Positions 16,632-25,131 of a stretch of 32,995 bases of DNA are shown one piece after another. This DNA is from Pontiellaceae bacterium (lineage in GTDB: Bacteria; Verrucomicrobiota; Kiritimatiellia; Kiritimatiellales; Pontiellaceae). A program made the translations under genes and the position numbers. The notes beneath the pieces were generated by a model. The model searched no databases. It was not told where the DNA came from and saw only the letters and a list, made by a program, of their open reading frames with translations. Position 1 is the first letter of the stretch. The number at the start of each line of letters is the position of its first letter. The stretch is from NCBI GenBank assembly GCA_016937945.1, contig JAFGVP010000156.1, forward strand, positions 1 through 32,995, read 5' to 3'.

Positions 16632-18103
16632 TGAAAATCTCAACATCCGGCACAACGATCGATCAGCAGAAAAAAGATGCCGTCATCCTCTTTTTTCAGG
16701 GCGAAAAACCGCTGATCGACAAAACCTTATCCGAACTGATCACCTTGTGCTCAGAACTGATCAAATCCTCATCCTTCAAAGGACAGTCCGGACAGACCGC
16801 CGTATTCCCTCTGGCCGGACAGATTGCGGCCAAGCGACTGATCCTCGCCGGTGTTGGCGAAGCAAAATATTTCGACAACGGCATACTTGAAAAGGCCGCA
16901 GGCGCAGCAATACGGGCAGGACGCGATGCCGGCGCAACAACCTTTGCCATGCCGTCCGGATTACCGATTGACGGAATGGATGATGGTCTCTATCGCCTGC
17001 TGGCAGGGCGCGGCGCAGTCTGGGGATCATACGATTTCTCGACGTTTAAATCGGACAGCAGGAAGACAAAACCGCTCTCATTGACATTTGCTGGGAAATT
17101 TACATCAAAGATTTCCATCACCTACGCGACAGAGCAGGGCGCGGCATTGCTCGACACAGCCGATCTGGCGAATCTGCCCGGAAACGAAGCTCCTCCTGAA
17201 AAGATTGCATCATGGGCCCGCATCATGGCCAAACAACACGGCATGACCTGTCAGGTCCTCGGTAAAGCAGAACTGACGAAAAAAGGTTGCGGCGGCATTC
17301 TGTCCGTTGCTCAGGGCAGCGCACAGGACGCCCGAATGGTTATCCTTCGCCACAAGGGAACCGATCCGAAAGCCCGGCCGATTGTTCTTGTCGGCAAAAC
17401 CGTGACATTCGACAGCGGCGGCATTTCACTTAAGCCCGGAAAGGGCATGGGATGGATGCGCTATGACAAATGCGGTGGGATGGCCGTTCTGGCCGCTATG
17501 CAGATGATAGCCCGAATGAATGTCAAAACGCCGGTTGTCGGCATCCTGGGCGCTGCGGAAAACATGCCGGGCTCCAACGCAACCCGCCCCGGCGACATCA
17601 TTAAGGCTTACAACGGAAAAACCATTGAAGTACTGAATACCGACGCAGAAGGCCGCCTCGTGTTAGCCGACGCCCTGGGACTGGCCGCCGACCTGAAACC
17701 ACGCGCAATCGTGGATCTTGCGACATTGACCGGCGCGGTAATTGTTGCACTGGGCAGCGCGGCTTCAGCCGTTCTTGGAAATGATGAAACGCTGGTTTCA
17801 GACCTGATCGCCGCAGGAAACAATGCCGGAGAACGCCTTTGGCAGCTTCCGCTCTATAAGGAATACAGTGACGACATGAAGTCCGACTTTGCGGATATCT
17901 CCAACATCTGCAAATCAAGCAGCGCCGGTACGGCCACGGCGGCGGCCTTCCTTCAGGAGTTTGTGCCTGAAGATATTCCATGGGCGCATATCGACATCGC
18001 CGGCACGGCATGGCTTGAATCCGCAAAACCGCATCAGGCCCCGGGGGCAACACTCTTTGGAGCACGCCTGCTGGCCCAGTGGATCGAATCCCTGAACGCC
18101 TAA
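16631..18103 (+). CDS. pepA: Leucyl aminopeptidase (M17 family)
   Basis: Cytosolic dinuclear-metal aminopeptidase that removes N-terminal residues from peptides. The 490-residue length is normal. The N-terminal macro-like domain is divergent; the C-terminal catalytic domain is clear, with VGKTVTFDSGGISLKPGKGM (metal-binding Asp and catalytic Lys), MRYDKCGGMAVLAAM, NMPGSNATRPGD, and the M17 signature NTDAEGRL at residues 336-343. GGAG lies 8 bases before the ATG within the end of the lipoprotein gene. The next gene starts directly at the stop (TAAATG). PepA can also bind DNA in enterobacteria, but nothing here speaks to that. Confidence 0.95.
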   Translation: MKISTSGTTIDQQKKDAVILFFQGEKPLIDKTLSELITLCSELIKSSSFKGQSGQTAVFPLAGQIAAKRLILAGVGEAKYFDNGILEKAAGAAIRAGRDAGATTFAMPSGLPIDGMDDGLYRLLAGRGAVWGSYDFSTFKSDSRKTKPLSLTFAGKFTSKISITYATEQGAALLDTADLANLPGNEAPPEKIASWARIMAKQHGMTCQVLGKAELTKKGCGGILSVAQGSAQDARMVILRHKGTDPKARPIVLVGKTVTFDSGGISLKPGKGMGWMRYDKCGGMAVLAAMQMIARMNVKTPVVGILGAAENMPGSNATRPGDIIKAYNGKTIEVLNTDAEGRLVLADALGLAADLKPRAIVDLATLTGAVIVALGSAASAVLGNDETLVSDLIAAGNNAGERLWQLPLYKEYSDDMKSDFADISNICKSSSAGTATAAAFLQEFVPEDIPWAHIDIAGTAWLESAKPHQAPGATLFGARLLAQWIESLNA

Positions 18104-18637
18104 ATGGAAATTGATTGGCAGGCCGTAGGTTCGTTCGGGATCTTATCCCTCGCCGCGTTGCTGTGCTTTCTTGGATTCATCCTCTCGTGCCTGTCCCTTT
18201 CCGGAACATGGTCAGTACTGGCAGCAACGGCGCTGGTTGCATGGCAGAGATGGCCGGATTTTCCTGGAATCCCGACGCTCATCGTGTTTCTCCTGCTCTG
18301 TATCGGCGTGGAAGTGCTCGAAGCCATGGCGGCATCGTGGGGCGTACAGAAGCGGGGCGGCTCCAGAGTTGCAGGATGGGCGGCGCTGGGCGGCGGATTT
18401 CTCGGGATGATTTTAGGAGGTTTCATTCCCGTCCCGATTATCGGGAACCTGATCGGAATGATTCTCGGGAGCTTTGGTTGTGCCTTTCTTGTTGAGCATG
18501 CACGCCTGAAGAAGGCGGAACATGCCGCACATATTGCAACGGGAGCCGTGTTGGCCCGCCTGGCCGTCATTTTTCTGAAACTCGGGGTTACCGTATTGAT
18601 GACCTTCGTGCTGGCAATCGGAATCGCCCTGACGTGA
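18104..18637 (+). CDS. DUF456 family membrane protein
   Basis: A 177-residue integral membrane protein with about five hydrophobic segments. The glycine-rich block AALGGGFLGMILGGFIPVPI and the following GNLIGMILGSFGCAFLVE are characteristic of DUF456, a family of unknown function. The ATG directly abuts the pepA stop, and the stop overlaps the next gene's GTG start, so it is translated as part of the pepA run. No role can be assigned. Confidence 0.85.
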   Translation: MEIDWQAVGSFGILSLAALLCFLGFILSCLSLSGTWSVLAATALVAWQRWPDFPGIPTLIVFLLLCIGVEVLEAMAASWGVQKRGGSRVAGWAALGGGFLGMILGGFIPVPIIGNLIGMILGSFGCAFLVEHARLKKAEHAAHIATGAVLARLAVIFLKLGVTVLMTFVLAIGIALT

Positions 18638-19713
18638 AAACAATTGCCTATTATATTACGGCCCATGGATACGGCCACGGTGCACGCTCCTGCGACATTC
18701 TCAATGCTCTGCACATTGCCGCACCGCATGCGCGGATCATCGCTGTGACCGATCTTCCCGACGGCTTCATGCGAAGCCGCATCCCCGAATCCATCGAATT
18801 ACGTGCCGGAGCATTCGACATCGGCCTCATCCAGAAAGATTCCATTCAGGTAGATCTGGAGGCCTCGCTGAAAGCTCTGGATTCGCTTTATGTCCGCGAA
18901 AAGGAATTACTCCGGCAGGAGACTGATTTTTTTGCCCACGAAAAGATCGGCGTGGTTGTGGCGGATATTCCGGCTCTTCCGTTGGCCGCCGCGCAACAGG
19001 CCGGCATTCCGAATATAGCAACGAGCAACTTTGGATGGGACTGGATTTATGAAGAGTTTGCGGAGCACGACCCGCACTGGAAAATCTATGTTGACCGATT
19101 CCGGCGTGTCTATGCAAACACAGAGCTGCTGTTACGACAACCGTTCTCTGAACCGATGACGACCTTTCCAAACCGGATCAATCTGCCGTTGCTGGCCAAA
19201 CCGGGAAAAGATCGCCGCGATGCCGTTGCAAGGAAAACCGGAGCCGATCCCGCCAGACAATGGGTGCTGCTCTCTTTCACTTCACTGAATCTGGATCAAT
19301 CGGCCCTGAAGAATCTATCCAGACTGAATGATTGCGAACTGTTTTCAGTTGAACCGCTGGAATGGTCGGAGTCGTCGATCCATTGCATTTCCCGATCCCA
19401 CATCTGTTTTGCAGATATACTGGCATCGGTGGATGTTGTCGTAACCAAACCCGGATTCGGAATTCTTTCGGAGTGCATCGCCAATAACAAACCGATCATT
19501 TACACGGACCGCGCCAATTTTCGCGAGTATCCGGTCCTCGTCGACTGCATCAGGGAATACTGCCGCCACGCCTTCATCCCCAACGCAGAGCTCTATGCAG
19601 GCAGACTGACCCATGCCCTTGAAACCATAAAAAATGCGCCGGCCCCGCTAAAACAGATGCTGCGCGGCGGAGCAGAACTTGCAGCGTCGGAAATACTGAA
19701 ACGCCTTCCCTAG
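18634..19713 (+). CDS. Glycosyltransferase of the MurG/UGT (GT-B) type
   Basis: A 359-residue protein with a GT-B glycosyltransferase layout. The N-terminal Rossmann half opens with IAYYITAHGYGHGARSCDIL, a glycine/histidine loop like those of MurG and UDP-glycosyltransferases. The C-terminal donor-binding half has DVVVTKPGFGILSECIANNK followed by PIIYTDRANFREYPVLVDC, matching the usual 'KpG.gt..E.l..g.P' pattern. Donor and acceptor are unknown. It starts with GTG overlapping the DUF456 stop (GTGA). It ends in a TAG that shares bases with the stop of the convergent CYTH gene. Confidence 0.85.
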   Translation: MKTIAYYITAHGYGHGARSCDILNALHIAAPHARIIAVTDLPDGFMRSRIPESIELRAGAFDIGLIQKDSIQVDLEASLKALDSLYVREKELLRQETDFFAHEKIGVVVADIPALPLAAAQQAGIPNIATSNFGWDWIYEEFAEHDPHWKIYVDRFRRVYANTELLLRQPFSEPMTTFPNRINLPLLAKPGKDRRDAVARKTGADPARQWVLLSFTSLNLDQSALKNLSRLNDCELFSVEPLEWSESSIHCISRSHICFADILASVDVVVTKPGFGILSECIANNKPIIYTDRANFREYPVLVDCIREYCRHAFIPNAELYAGRLTHALETIKNAPAPLKQMLRGGAELAASEILKRLP

Positions 19714-20186
19714 ACGCATTGATTGCTCCACTGGGTGTAAGGATGCCTGGCAAGGTATCCGTTGTAATACCGGATGTCACCGGACACCTCGTCGCCGGCC
19801 CAGGACGGGACATCAAAAGGCTGATCCTCGGATTCGAGTTCAATCTCCGCCATCACCAGCCCTTCATTGGCGCCGGAAAAAACATCGAGTTCCCACTGAC
19901 GACCGGCATGGCCGATAAAGTAACGGACCTTTTCAACGAGGTTTCCGCACATCGAAAGCATCGCCTCGGCATCGGACAGCGAAATGTCGTATTCGAACTC
20001 ACTCCGGGAAATTCCGTTTGTCGGGCCTTTTATGGTGAGATATGCATAGTGCCCCATGATCCGAACCCGGACGGACGCTCCTTCACCGTTGCAGAGATAA
20101 CCCTGACGACATACCAACCCCTCCGCCTCCGGCGTCTTCCACGAACTGTCTTTTACGAGAAACTTCCGCTCGATCTCAATACCCAT
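19710..20186 (-). CDS. CYTH domain protein (triphosphatase-type)
   Basis: A 158-residue single-domain CYTH protein. The hallmark EIERKFLV is at residues 4-11; alternating charged strands follow (SVRVRIMG, AYLTIKGP, SEFEYDIS, VEKVRYFI, WELDVFSG, MAEIELESE), as in the triphosphate tunnel metalloenzyme fold. Members hydrolyse inorganic triphosphate or thiamine triphosphate, or cyclise ATP; short stand-alone bacterial forms are mostly triphosphatases, so that is the best guess. GGAGGATCA precedes the ATG. The stop TAG (19712-19710) overlaps the glycosyltransferase stop on the other strand. Confidence 0.92.
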   Translation of the reverse strand: MGIEIERKFLVKDSSWKTPEAEGLVCRQGYLCNGEGASVRVRIMGHYAYLTIKGPTNGISRSEFEYDISLSDAEAMLSMCGNLVEKVRYFIGHAGRQWELDVFSGANEGLVMAEIELESEDQPFDVPSWAGDEVSGDIRYYNGYLARHPYTQWSNQCV

Positions 20187-20237
20187 TGATCCTCCAAAAC
20201 AATCTGCCTATAAACAGTCCCATTGTCCTTAGGATCG

Positions 20238-20261
20238 AAAAAAAAGCCAGTTTAAATTGGC
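20238..20261 (-). terminator. Weak terminator-like hairpin after the class IV aminotransferase gene
   Basis: On the minus strand GCCA and TGGC flank an eight-base AT-rich loop and are followed by eight T (20245-20238). The stem is only four firm pairs, so termination would be weak and leave some readthrough into the CYTH gene. Confidence 0.35.
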
Positions 20262-20294
20262 AATTCAAATGTGAGCGGCAGGCCGTCCCGGATA

Positions 20295-21272
20295 TTATTC
20301 AAAAACACGGATCAGGCGCTCACTGTCGGGCACCATCTCCTGTTTCAGCATTTCAAACAGACGCGCGGCAACGGGACCGGGCTTCCCATCACCCACCGGC
20401 ACACCGTCGAAAACCGTTACCGGAGTGATGTTGGGGGTCGTTCCGTAGATGTGCACCTCGACTGCCGACCGAACCATCCCCAGACTGATCGGACGATATT
20501 CTGCCGCCGTAAGAACACGCTCCTGTTTCAGAAGCTGTGCAAATTCCAGCGCACGCTTTGCAGTTGTCCCGGCCAGTACGCGCTCCGGCGGCGGCATGAA
20601 AAGTTCTTTGCCCCGCGTCACGATGCCGATATTTTCCGTGGCGCCTTCGCCGAGGTTCCGGTTTTCATCGAGCGACACCGTAAAGTCTACACCCAGATCA
20701 ACCGCTTCCTTCTTCATCAGGACGTTCGGGAGATAATTGCAGGTCTTCACGGTTGCAAAGATACCCGGCTTGATCGGAACCTTGCTGACCGCCACACGAA
20801 CACCCTCCGGCATGGAATCAAACTTTGCATTGGGGAGGTTGTAAACAACAATATAGAGCTCGGGGTGCAGACAGGCGTATGGATTCACGCCCATGGTTCC
20901 CTGCCCGCGCGAAACCAGCAGGCGGACAAGTGTATCCCGGTACCCGCCGGCCCGGATGGTCTGCACAATAATATCCGTCAACTCGGCATGCGGCATACCA
21001 AACATTATACCGAGGGCCGAACAGGAACGGTCCAGTCGATCCAGATGGTCCTGCAGGTTATAGATATTTCCATCCACGCATTTAAACGATTCAAAAACAC
21101 CATCCCCGCGGTGCACCATGTGATCATCCACGGGAACCGTCATTACCGACGAATCGGTTACAATACAGTCCGTGACGGAGGAATACATTGCATACAGCCC
21201 CGTCTCCCTTTTCGGCAAACGTGCCAGCCAGCCATCACGATCCACCACGCTTTTTCGATATTTGTCAGCCAT
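20295..21272 (-). CDS. Class IV PLP-dependent aminotransferase
   Basis: A 325-residue fold-type IV pyridoxal-phosphate enzyme, the family of branched-chain aminotransferases, D-amino-acid aminotransferase and aminodeoxychorismate lyase. Motifs are HRGDGVFESFKCVDGNIYNL, HLDRLDRSCSALGI, VKTCNYLPNVLMKKEA with the Schiff-base lysine at residue 176, GEGATENIGIV, and LAGTTAKRALEFAQ (phosphate-binding). An N-terminal extension of about 45 residues precedes the usual domain start. Branched-chain and D-amino-acid specificity cannot be separated by eye. GAGAGG lies 4-5 bases before the ATG. The opposite strand of this gene is also open but has no gene character. Confidence 0.9.
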   Translation of the reverse strand: MADKYRKSVVDRDGWLARLPKRETGLYAMYSSVTDCIVTDSSVMTVPVDDHMVHRGDGVFESFKCVDGNIYNLQDHLDRLDRSCSALGIMFGMPHAELTDIIVQTIRAGGYRDTLVRLLVSRGQGTMGVNPYACLHPELYIVVYNLPNAKFDSMPEGVRVAVSKVPIKPGIFATVKTCNYLPNVLMKKEAVDLGVDFTVSLDENRNLGEGATENIGIVTRGKELFMPPPERVLAGTTAKRALEFAQLLKQERVLTAAEYRPISLGMVRSAVEVHIYGTTPNITPVTVFDGVPVGDGKPGPVAARLFEMLKQEMVPDSERLIRVFE

Positions 21273-21389
21273 TTAACCTCTCGCATTTGATGGAGATCAC
21301 TATTGCTTATTTGCCGCTTAATTGGAATTAATTCTAACGTTGTAAATGCGTGCTCACCACAAATACACCGATACATAAGGGGAAATTTC

Positions 21390-22349
21390 ATGAAAGATCT
21401 GTTGAAAAAACGTGTCCTTGTCACAGGCGGCGCCGGCTTCCTGGGCTCTTTTCTCTGCGAAAGACTGCTGAACGAAGGGTGCGATGTTATCTGTATGGAT
21501 AACTTTTTTACGGGACGGAAAGCCAACATCGCCCACCTCATGGATAATCCGTATTTCGAGCTGATGCGCCATGATGTCACCTTCCCCTTCTATGTGGAGG
21601 TCGATGAAATCTACAACCTTGCCTGCCCCGCATCACCGGTCCACTACCAGTTTGATCCCGTCCAGACCACGAAGACCAGCGTGCACGGCGCAATCAATGT
21701 ACTCGGCCTGGCCAAGCGTGTTAAAGCCAAGGTATTCCAGGCGTCCACATCGGAAGTATACGGCGATCCTTCCATTCATCCGCAGCCGGAGTCCTATTGG
21801 GGCAATGTGAACCCCATCGGCATCCGCTCCTGCTACGACGAAGGCAAGCGCTGCGCTGAAACCCTTTTCTTCGACTACTGGCGCCAGCACAACCTGCGCA
21901 TCAAGGTGGTGCGCATCTTCAACACCTACGGACCGCGCATGCATCCTCACGACGGCCGCGTGGTTTCCAACTTTATCATGCAGGCGCTCCGTGGCGAAGA
22001 TATCACCATTTACGGTGACGGTTCCCAGACCCGGTCCTTCTGCTATGTTTCCGACCTGATCGAAGGATGGATCCGCCTGATGGCTTCGCCGGACGAAATT
22101 ACCGGCCCGATCAATATCGGCAACCCGGGCGAATTCACGATGATTGAGCTGGCAGAAAATGTGATCGACCTCACCGGCTCAAAATCCAAGCTCGTTTACG
22201 AGCCGCTTCCGGCAGACGATCCCAAACAGCGCAAACCCGACATTACTCTGGCCAAGGAAAAACTCGGCTGGGAACCGAAGGTTCCGTTGCGCGAAGGCCT
22301 CGCAAAAACCATCGAATATTTCGACGGGCTGCTCAAGCAGGGAGAATAA
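21390..22349 (+). CDS. uxs: UDP-glucuronate decarboxylase (UDP-xylose synthase)
   Basis: Converts UDP-glucuronate to UDP-xylose and CO2 using bound NAD, supplying pentose for surface glycans. The 319-residue protein is an extended short-chain dehydrogenase: [14 protein letters not shown] at the N-terminus, [12 protein letters not shown], the stretch [18 protein letters not shown] typical of [12 protein letters not shown], the catalytic Tyr149-x3-Lys153 (SCYDEGKR), and [10 protein letters not shown]. The ATG at 21390 is chosen because AAGGGG lies 7 bases upstream; the frame stays open further upstream without a ribosome site. UXS is strongly favoured over dTDP-glucose dehydratase by the [10 protein letters not shown] block. 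Confidence 0.93.
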   Translation: MKDLLKKRVLVTGGAGFLGSFLCERLLNEGCDVICMDNFFTGRKANIAHLMDNPYFELMRHDVTFPFYVEVDEIYNLACPASPVHYQFDPVQTTKTSVHGAINVLGLAKRVKAKVFQASTSEVYGDPSIHPQPESYWGNVNPIGIRSCYDEGKRCAETLFFDYWRQHNLRIKVVRIFNTYGPRMHPHDGRVVSNFIMQALRGEDITIYGDGSQTRSFCYVSDLIEGWIRLMASPDEITGPINIGNPGEFTMIELAENVIDLTGSKSKLVYEPLPADDPKQRKPDITLAKEKLGWEPKVPLREGLAKTIEYFDGLLKQGE

Positions 22350-22390
22350 TTCCCGAAAGCGGCGAAGGGAACGTTATCCCGTACGCTCCC

Positions 22391-22414
22391 ACCGCTTCCC
22401 TTCGGGGAAGCGGT
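22391..22414 (+). other. Perfect stem-loop with UUCG tetraloop between convergent genes
   Basis: ACCGCTTCCC (22391-22400) pairs perfectly with GGGAAGCGGT (22405-22414) around TTCG, giving a C(UUCG)G hairpin of exceptional stability on the plus strand. No T tract follows. It lies 42 bases after the uxs stop and 50 before the convergent SDR stop. It may act as an mRNA 3' stabiliser or Rho-independent barrier, or be a small repeat element. Confidence 0.6.
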
Positions 22415-22463
22415 CTCTACACTGCCGGATCAAAATTACGCCTCACGCCTCAATCATCCCTCT

Positions 22464-23195
22464 TCACATCCCCATCTTCTTGAAAATGAATTCAGGGATA
22501 TGGCGGATAATGAGCATGATGTAGCGCCACATCCAGAGGGTGTAGACGACGTTACGCTTTTTCTCCAGCCCCTTGAAAACAGCATCCGCAATCTGTTCAG
22601 GCGATGCCGTGAGCGCTTCGGGCAGCTCCATGTTTTCGGTCATCTTCGTGCGGGCAAAACCGGGTTTCACCGTCATCACATGCACGCCCTTTTTGGCCAA
22701 CCGATTGCGCAGTCCGGATAAAAACGCCGTCAAACCGGCCTTGGCCGATCCATAGATATAGTTGCTCTGGCGTCCGCGATCGCCGGCCACGGAGCTGATC
22801 GCCGCAATCGCGCCACGGCCCCGCTTTTCAAAATCATCGGCAATCACACTCAGCATGGTCGCCATGCCAGTAAAGTTAATATCAATGGTTCTGCGAATAT
22901 CCGCGATATCTGTGCGGACTTTTTCCTGATCGCTCATGTAGCCAAACACGGCGATCACCGCATCCGGCCGGGTTTCCAGCGATTCATAAAATGCGCGATG
23001 GTTTTCAAAATCCGTGGCATCAAACGTCTTTGTATCAACCGTAACGTCGCCGCGCACCCGCAGGTCAGAGGCAATGGAGGCAAGGAGCTCCGGCTCAATG
23101 GCCGCCAGCGTCAGGCTCCATCCTTCCGCCGCATATTTCTTTGCGATCGCCTGCGCCATGTCCGACGTCGCCCCTAAAATCAAAACATTCTTCAT
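22464..23195 (-). CDS. DprE2-like short-chain dehydrogenase/reductase
   Basis: A 243-residue short-chain dehydrogenase: nucleotide-binding ILGATSDMAQAIAKKYAAEG, then FGYMSDQE, INFTGMATMLSVIADDFEKR, AISSVAGDRGRQSN, and catalytic Tyr148-x3-Lys152. The C-terminal basic and hydrophobic segment (YIMLIIRHIPEFIFKKMG) suggests membrane contact. This set resembles mycobacterial DprE2, which reduces the 2-keto intermediate to decaprenyl-phospho-arabinofuranose. The assignment rests on these motifs and on the gene directly upstream being DprE1-like. The ATG at 23195 has GGAG upstream; a 15-codon extension lacks support. Substrate (lipid carrier and sugar) is inferred only. Confidence 0.82.
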   Translation of the reverse strand: MKNVLILGATSDMAQAIAKKYAAEGWSLTLAAIEPELLASIASDLRVRGDVTVDTKTFDATDFENHRAFYESLETRPDAVIAVFGYMSDQEKVRTDIADIRRTIDINFTGMATMLSVIADDFEKRGRGAIAAISSVAGDRGRQSNYIYGSAKAGLTAFLSGLRNRLAKKGVHVMTVKPGFARTKMTENMELPEALTASPEQIADAVFKGLEKKRNVVYTLWMWRYIMLIIRHIPEFIFKKMGM

Positions 23196-23215
23196 ACCAT
23201 AAACTCCAAATAAAC

Positions 23216-23276
23216 TGACCACGAAGACGCAAAGTCGCAAAGAAATAACCCTTCGTGTCTCAGCGTCTTTGCGGTC
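23216..23276. repeat. Intergenic imperfect inverted repeat
   Basis: GACCACGAAGACGCAAAG (23216-23233) and the reverse complement of the segment ending GACGCAAAG-like at 23259-23276 match at 14 of 18 positions. The motif of alternating ACGAAG and CGCAAAG units is of a kind seen in intergenic spacers of many bacteria. It lies in the 96-base gap between the DprE1-like and DprE2-like genes. Confidence 0.45.
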
Positions 23277-23291
23277 ATAACCATCCTATGC

Positions 23292-24629
23292 TTAGTTTGT
23301 GATCCCGATGCGTTTGGATTGCAGGGAGGCGAAACGGGTTTCCCCTTCGTTCAGCAGCGTTACGGCCTGACGGAACTCATCGGCATTGGCATAAGTTTTT
23401 TCAAACATGGCCGCATCCATCCGCGAATCCTTGGCCAGATAGAGACGCCCGCCATAATCAGCCACCATGGCATCCAGTTCCTTGAACAGCTCCATCGCCT
23501 TTTGTGAAATCGGGAAATCAAGCGCCAGCGTATAGCCTTCCATCGGGAATGACATAAAACTGTCCTGCTCGCCGAATAGTTTCAGAACAGCAAGGAACGA
23601 TCCCAGTCCACTGTCGGTAATCCGTTTAAGAATTCGGGCCATGCCTTCACGGCCGGCCTCCTTCGGAATGACAAACTGATACTGCGTAAAGCCACGCTTC
23701 CCATAGATGCGGTTCCAGTTGCTGATGGCATCCAGCGGATAAAAAAAGCTGTTATAGTCAACGAGGTGCTGATGCGTCCCCGGCCGGCACTTATTGTAGT
23801 AGGCAAAGTTAAAGGCCTTCATGCTGAGCGGGTTCAGCGCAAAGTTCGGGAATCGGAACGGCACAGCCAGCTGCATGCCTTTGTTTACTTTCAGCGGTGC
23901 ATGCTTATGCGTCGGACTCACCAGCTCATGCGTCTGTGCGTGTTCACCGCGCATCATGATACTGCGCCCCATGGAATCTCCTTTGGCCAGACAGTCGATC
24001 CACGCCACGGAATAGGTCCAGCCAACGGACACTTCAAAACAGTCCATAATTTCGCCGAGGTTGGCGGCCCGAACGGTCTCTTCACGAATAAAAGCGGTCT
24101 CAATCCGCTTTAGCCGGAATGACGCATTCAGGATAACCCCTGTCAGCCCCATGCCGCCGACCGTGACCTTGAAAAACTCAGCATTCACTGTCGGGGAACA
24201 GGTAATAATCGAGCCGTCGTTTCGCATGATATCCATGGAGAGAATATGCTGCCCGAAAGAACCATCCACATGATGGTTTTTTCCATGGACATCTGCCGCA
24301 ATTGCACCACCCACCGTGATCAGCTTCGTGCCGGGGGTGACCGGCAGGAACCAACCGCGCGGGACGAATACATCCAGAATCTCGGAAAGCAGCACGCCGG
24401 AGTCGCAGCAAAGCGTGCCGGAGGATTCATCAAAGGATAGAAATTTACTGAAGCGCCGCGTCAGCACCATCCGCTTCTGCAGGGAGGCATCGCCATATGA
24501 ACGACCGTTCCCGAATGCGATCAGTTCGCCCGGGTCCTCCAGCTGTTTTCGCAACTGCCCAACGGAATCAAATCCGGCTACATCGGCCTCAATGACCGGA
24601 TAGTTTCCCCAATCAGAAATAGTACGCAT
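23292..24629 (-). CDS. DprE1-like FAD-dependent sugar oxidase
   Basis: A 445-residue flavoprotein of the vanillyl-alcohol-oxidase fold resembling decaprenyl-phosphoribose 2'-oxidase (DprE1). FAD-domain motifs are FGNGRSYGDASL, DSGVLLSEILDVFVPRGWFL, VTPGTKLITVGGAIAADVHG and KNHHVDGSFGQHI. The substrate domain ends with YTLALDFPIS and GGRLYLAKDSRM. Ala369 stands where Mycobacterium tuberculosis has Cys387, the benzothiazinone target, and Lys400 matches Lys418; the spacing of 31 residues is the same in both. With the downstream DprE2-like gene it would epimerise a polyprenyl-phospho-ribose to arabinose. The ATG at 24629 with GAGGTGG just upstream is preferred to an in-frame GTG six bases earlier. 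Confidence 0.88.
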   Translation of the reverse strand: MRTISDWGNYPVIEADVAGFDSVGQLRKQLEDPGELIAFGNGRSYGDASLQKRMVLTRRFSKFLSFDESSGTLCCDSGVLLSEILDVFVPRGWFLPVTPGTKLITVGGAIAADVHGKNHHVDGSFGQHILSMDIMRNDGSIITCSPTVNAEFFKVTVGGMGLTGVILNASFRLKRIETAFIREETVRAANLGEIMDCFEVSVGWTYSVAWIDCLAKGDSMGRSIMMRGEHAQTHELVSPTHKHAPLKVNKGMQLAVPFRFPNFALNPLSMKAFNFAYYNKCRPGTHQHLVDYNSFFYPLDAISNWNRIYGKRGFTQYQFVIPKEAGREGMARILKRITDSGLGSFLAVLKLFGEQDSFMSFPMEGYTLALDFPISQKAMELFKELDAMVADYGGRLYLAKDSRMDAAMFEKTYANADEFRQAVTLLNEGETRFASLQSKRIGITN

Positions 24630-24683
24630 GCCCACCTCGTTTGCGACTTGTCCTAAAACGTCAATAGATATACATCTTTTGCC

Positions 24684-25061
24684 ATGAAGGCAGTAGAAAT
24701 CATTTGCAGGAATTGCGGGGCCGACACCTTGCTCAGGCGCGACCCGATATACGAAGGGTTTACCAGAACCGGCGAACAGCTGTCCTGTTCATCCTGCGGA
24801 TATGTGTATGACGAAGAAACCGACGTTCCGTTCAAAACCCGTACCACCGACCCGCAAATATTCACCGATGCCGATCGCTCCGTAAAAGTCGACGTATTTG
24901 ATGAAGGCGAAAACGCCCGGCTCTGCCGTTACTGCGCCAGCTATATCGTCAACCCCTTCACCCAGTTCTGCGCCGTCCACAAAAAAGAAGTCCAGGCGAC
25001 CGACACCTGCCCGCGATTCGAGCAAAGCTGCGGAAGCGACGCAAAGAGCGATCTGTTTTAG
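24684..25061 (+). CDS. Double zinc-ribbon protein of unknown function
   Basis: A 125-residue protein not recognised by name. The cysteines suggest two metal sites: Cys8/Cys11 (ICRNCGAD) with Cys35/Cys38 (CSSCGYVYDEE), and Cys81/Cys84 (CRYCASYIVNPF) with Cys96, His99 and Cys109. The first half looks like a treble-clef or rubredoxin-type ribbon, the second like a small knuckle. No signal or membrane segment is visible. It is divergent from the DprE1-like gene with 54 bases between starts. No ribosome site is evident before the ATG. A nucleic-acid or protein-binding role is possible but unsupported. Confidence 0.7.
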   Translation: MKAVEIICRNCGADTLLRRDPIYEGFTRTGEQLSCSSCGYVYDEETDVPFKTRTTDPQIFTDADRSVKVDVFDEGENARLCRYCASYIVNPFTQFCAVHKKEVQATDTCPRFEQSCGSDAKSDLF

Positions 25062-25131
25062 ATCGGGGAAACATCTTCCTCATCTTCTAAATTATTGATT
25101 TTAAACTGATGACGGCAGACGTATTCCATGC

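Noticed and set aside
20271..21290. 339-codon open frame antisense to the class IV aminotransferase
   Set aside because: Complement of a well-supported PLP enzyme; His/Arg-rich with no motif.
21303..21389. 29-codon N-terminal extension of the UDP-glucuronate decarboxylase
   Set aside because: The Rossmann motif begins right after the ATG at 21390, which has AAGGGG upstream; the extension starts at a TTG without a ribosome site.
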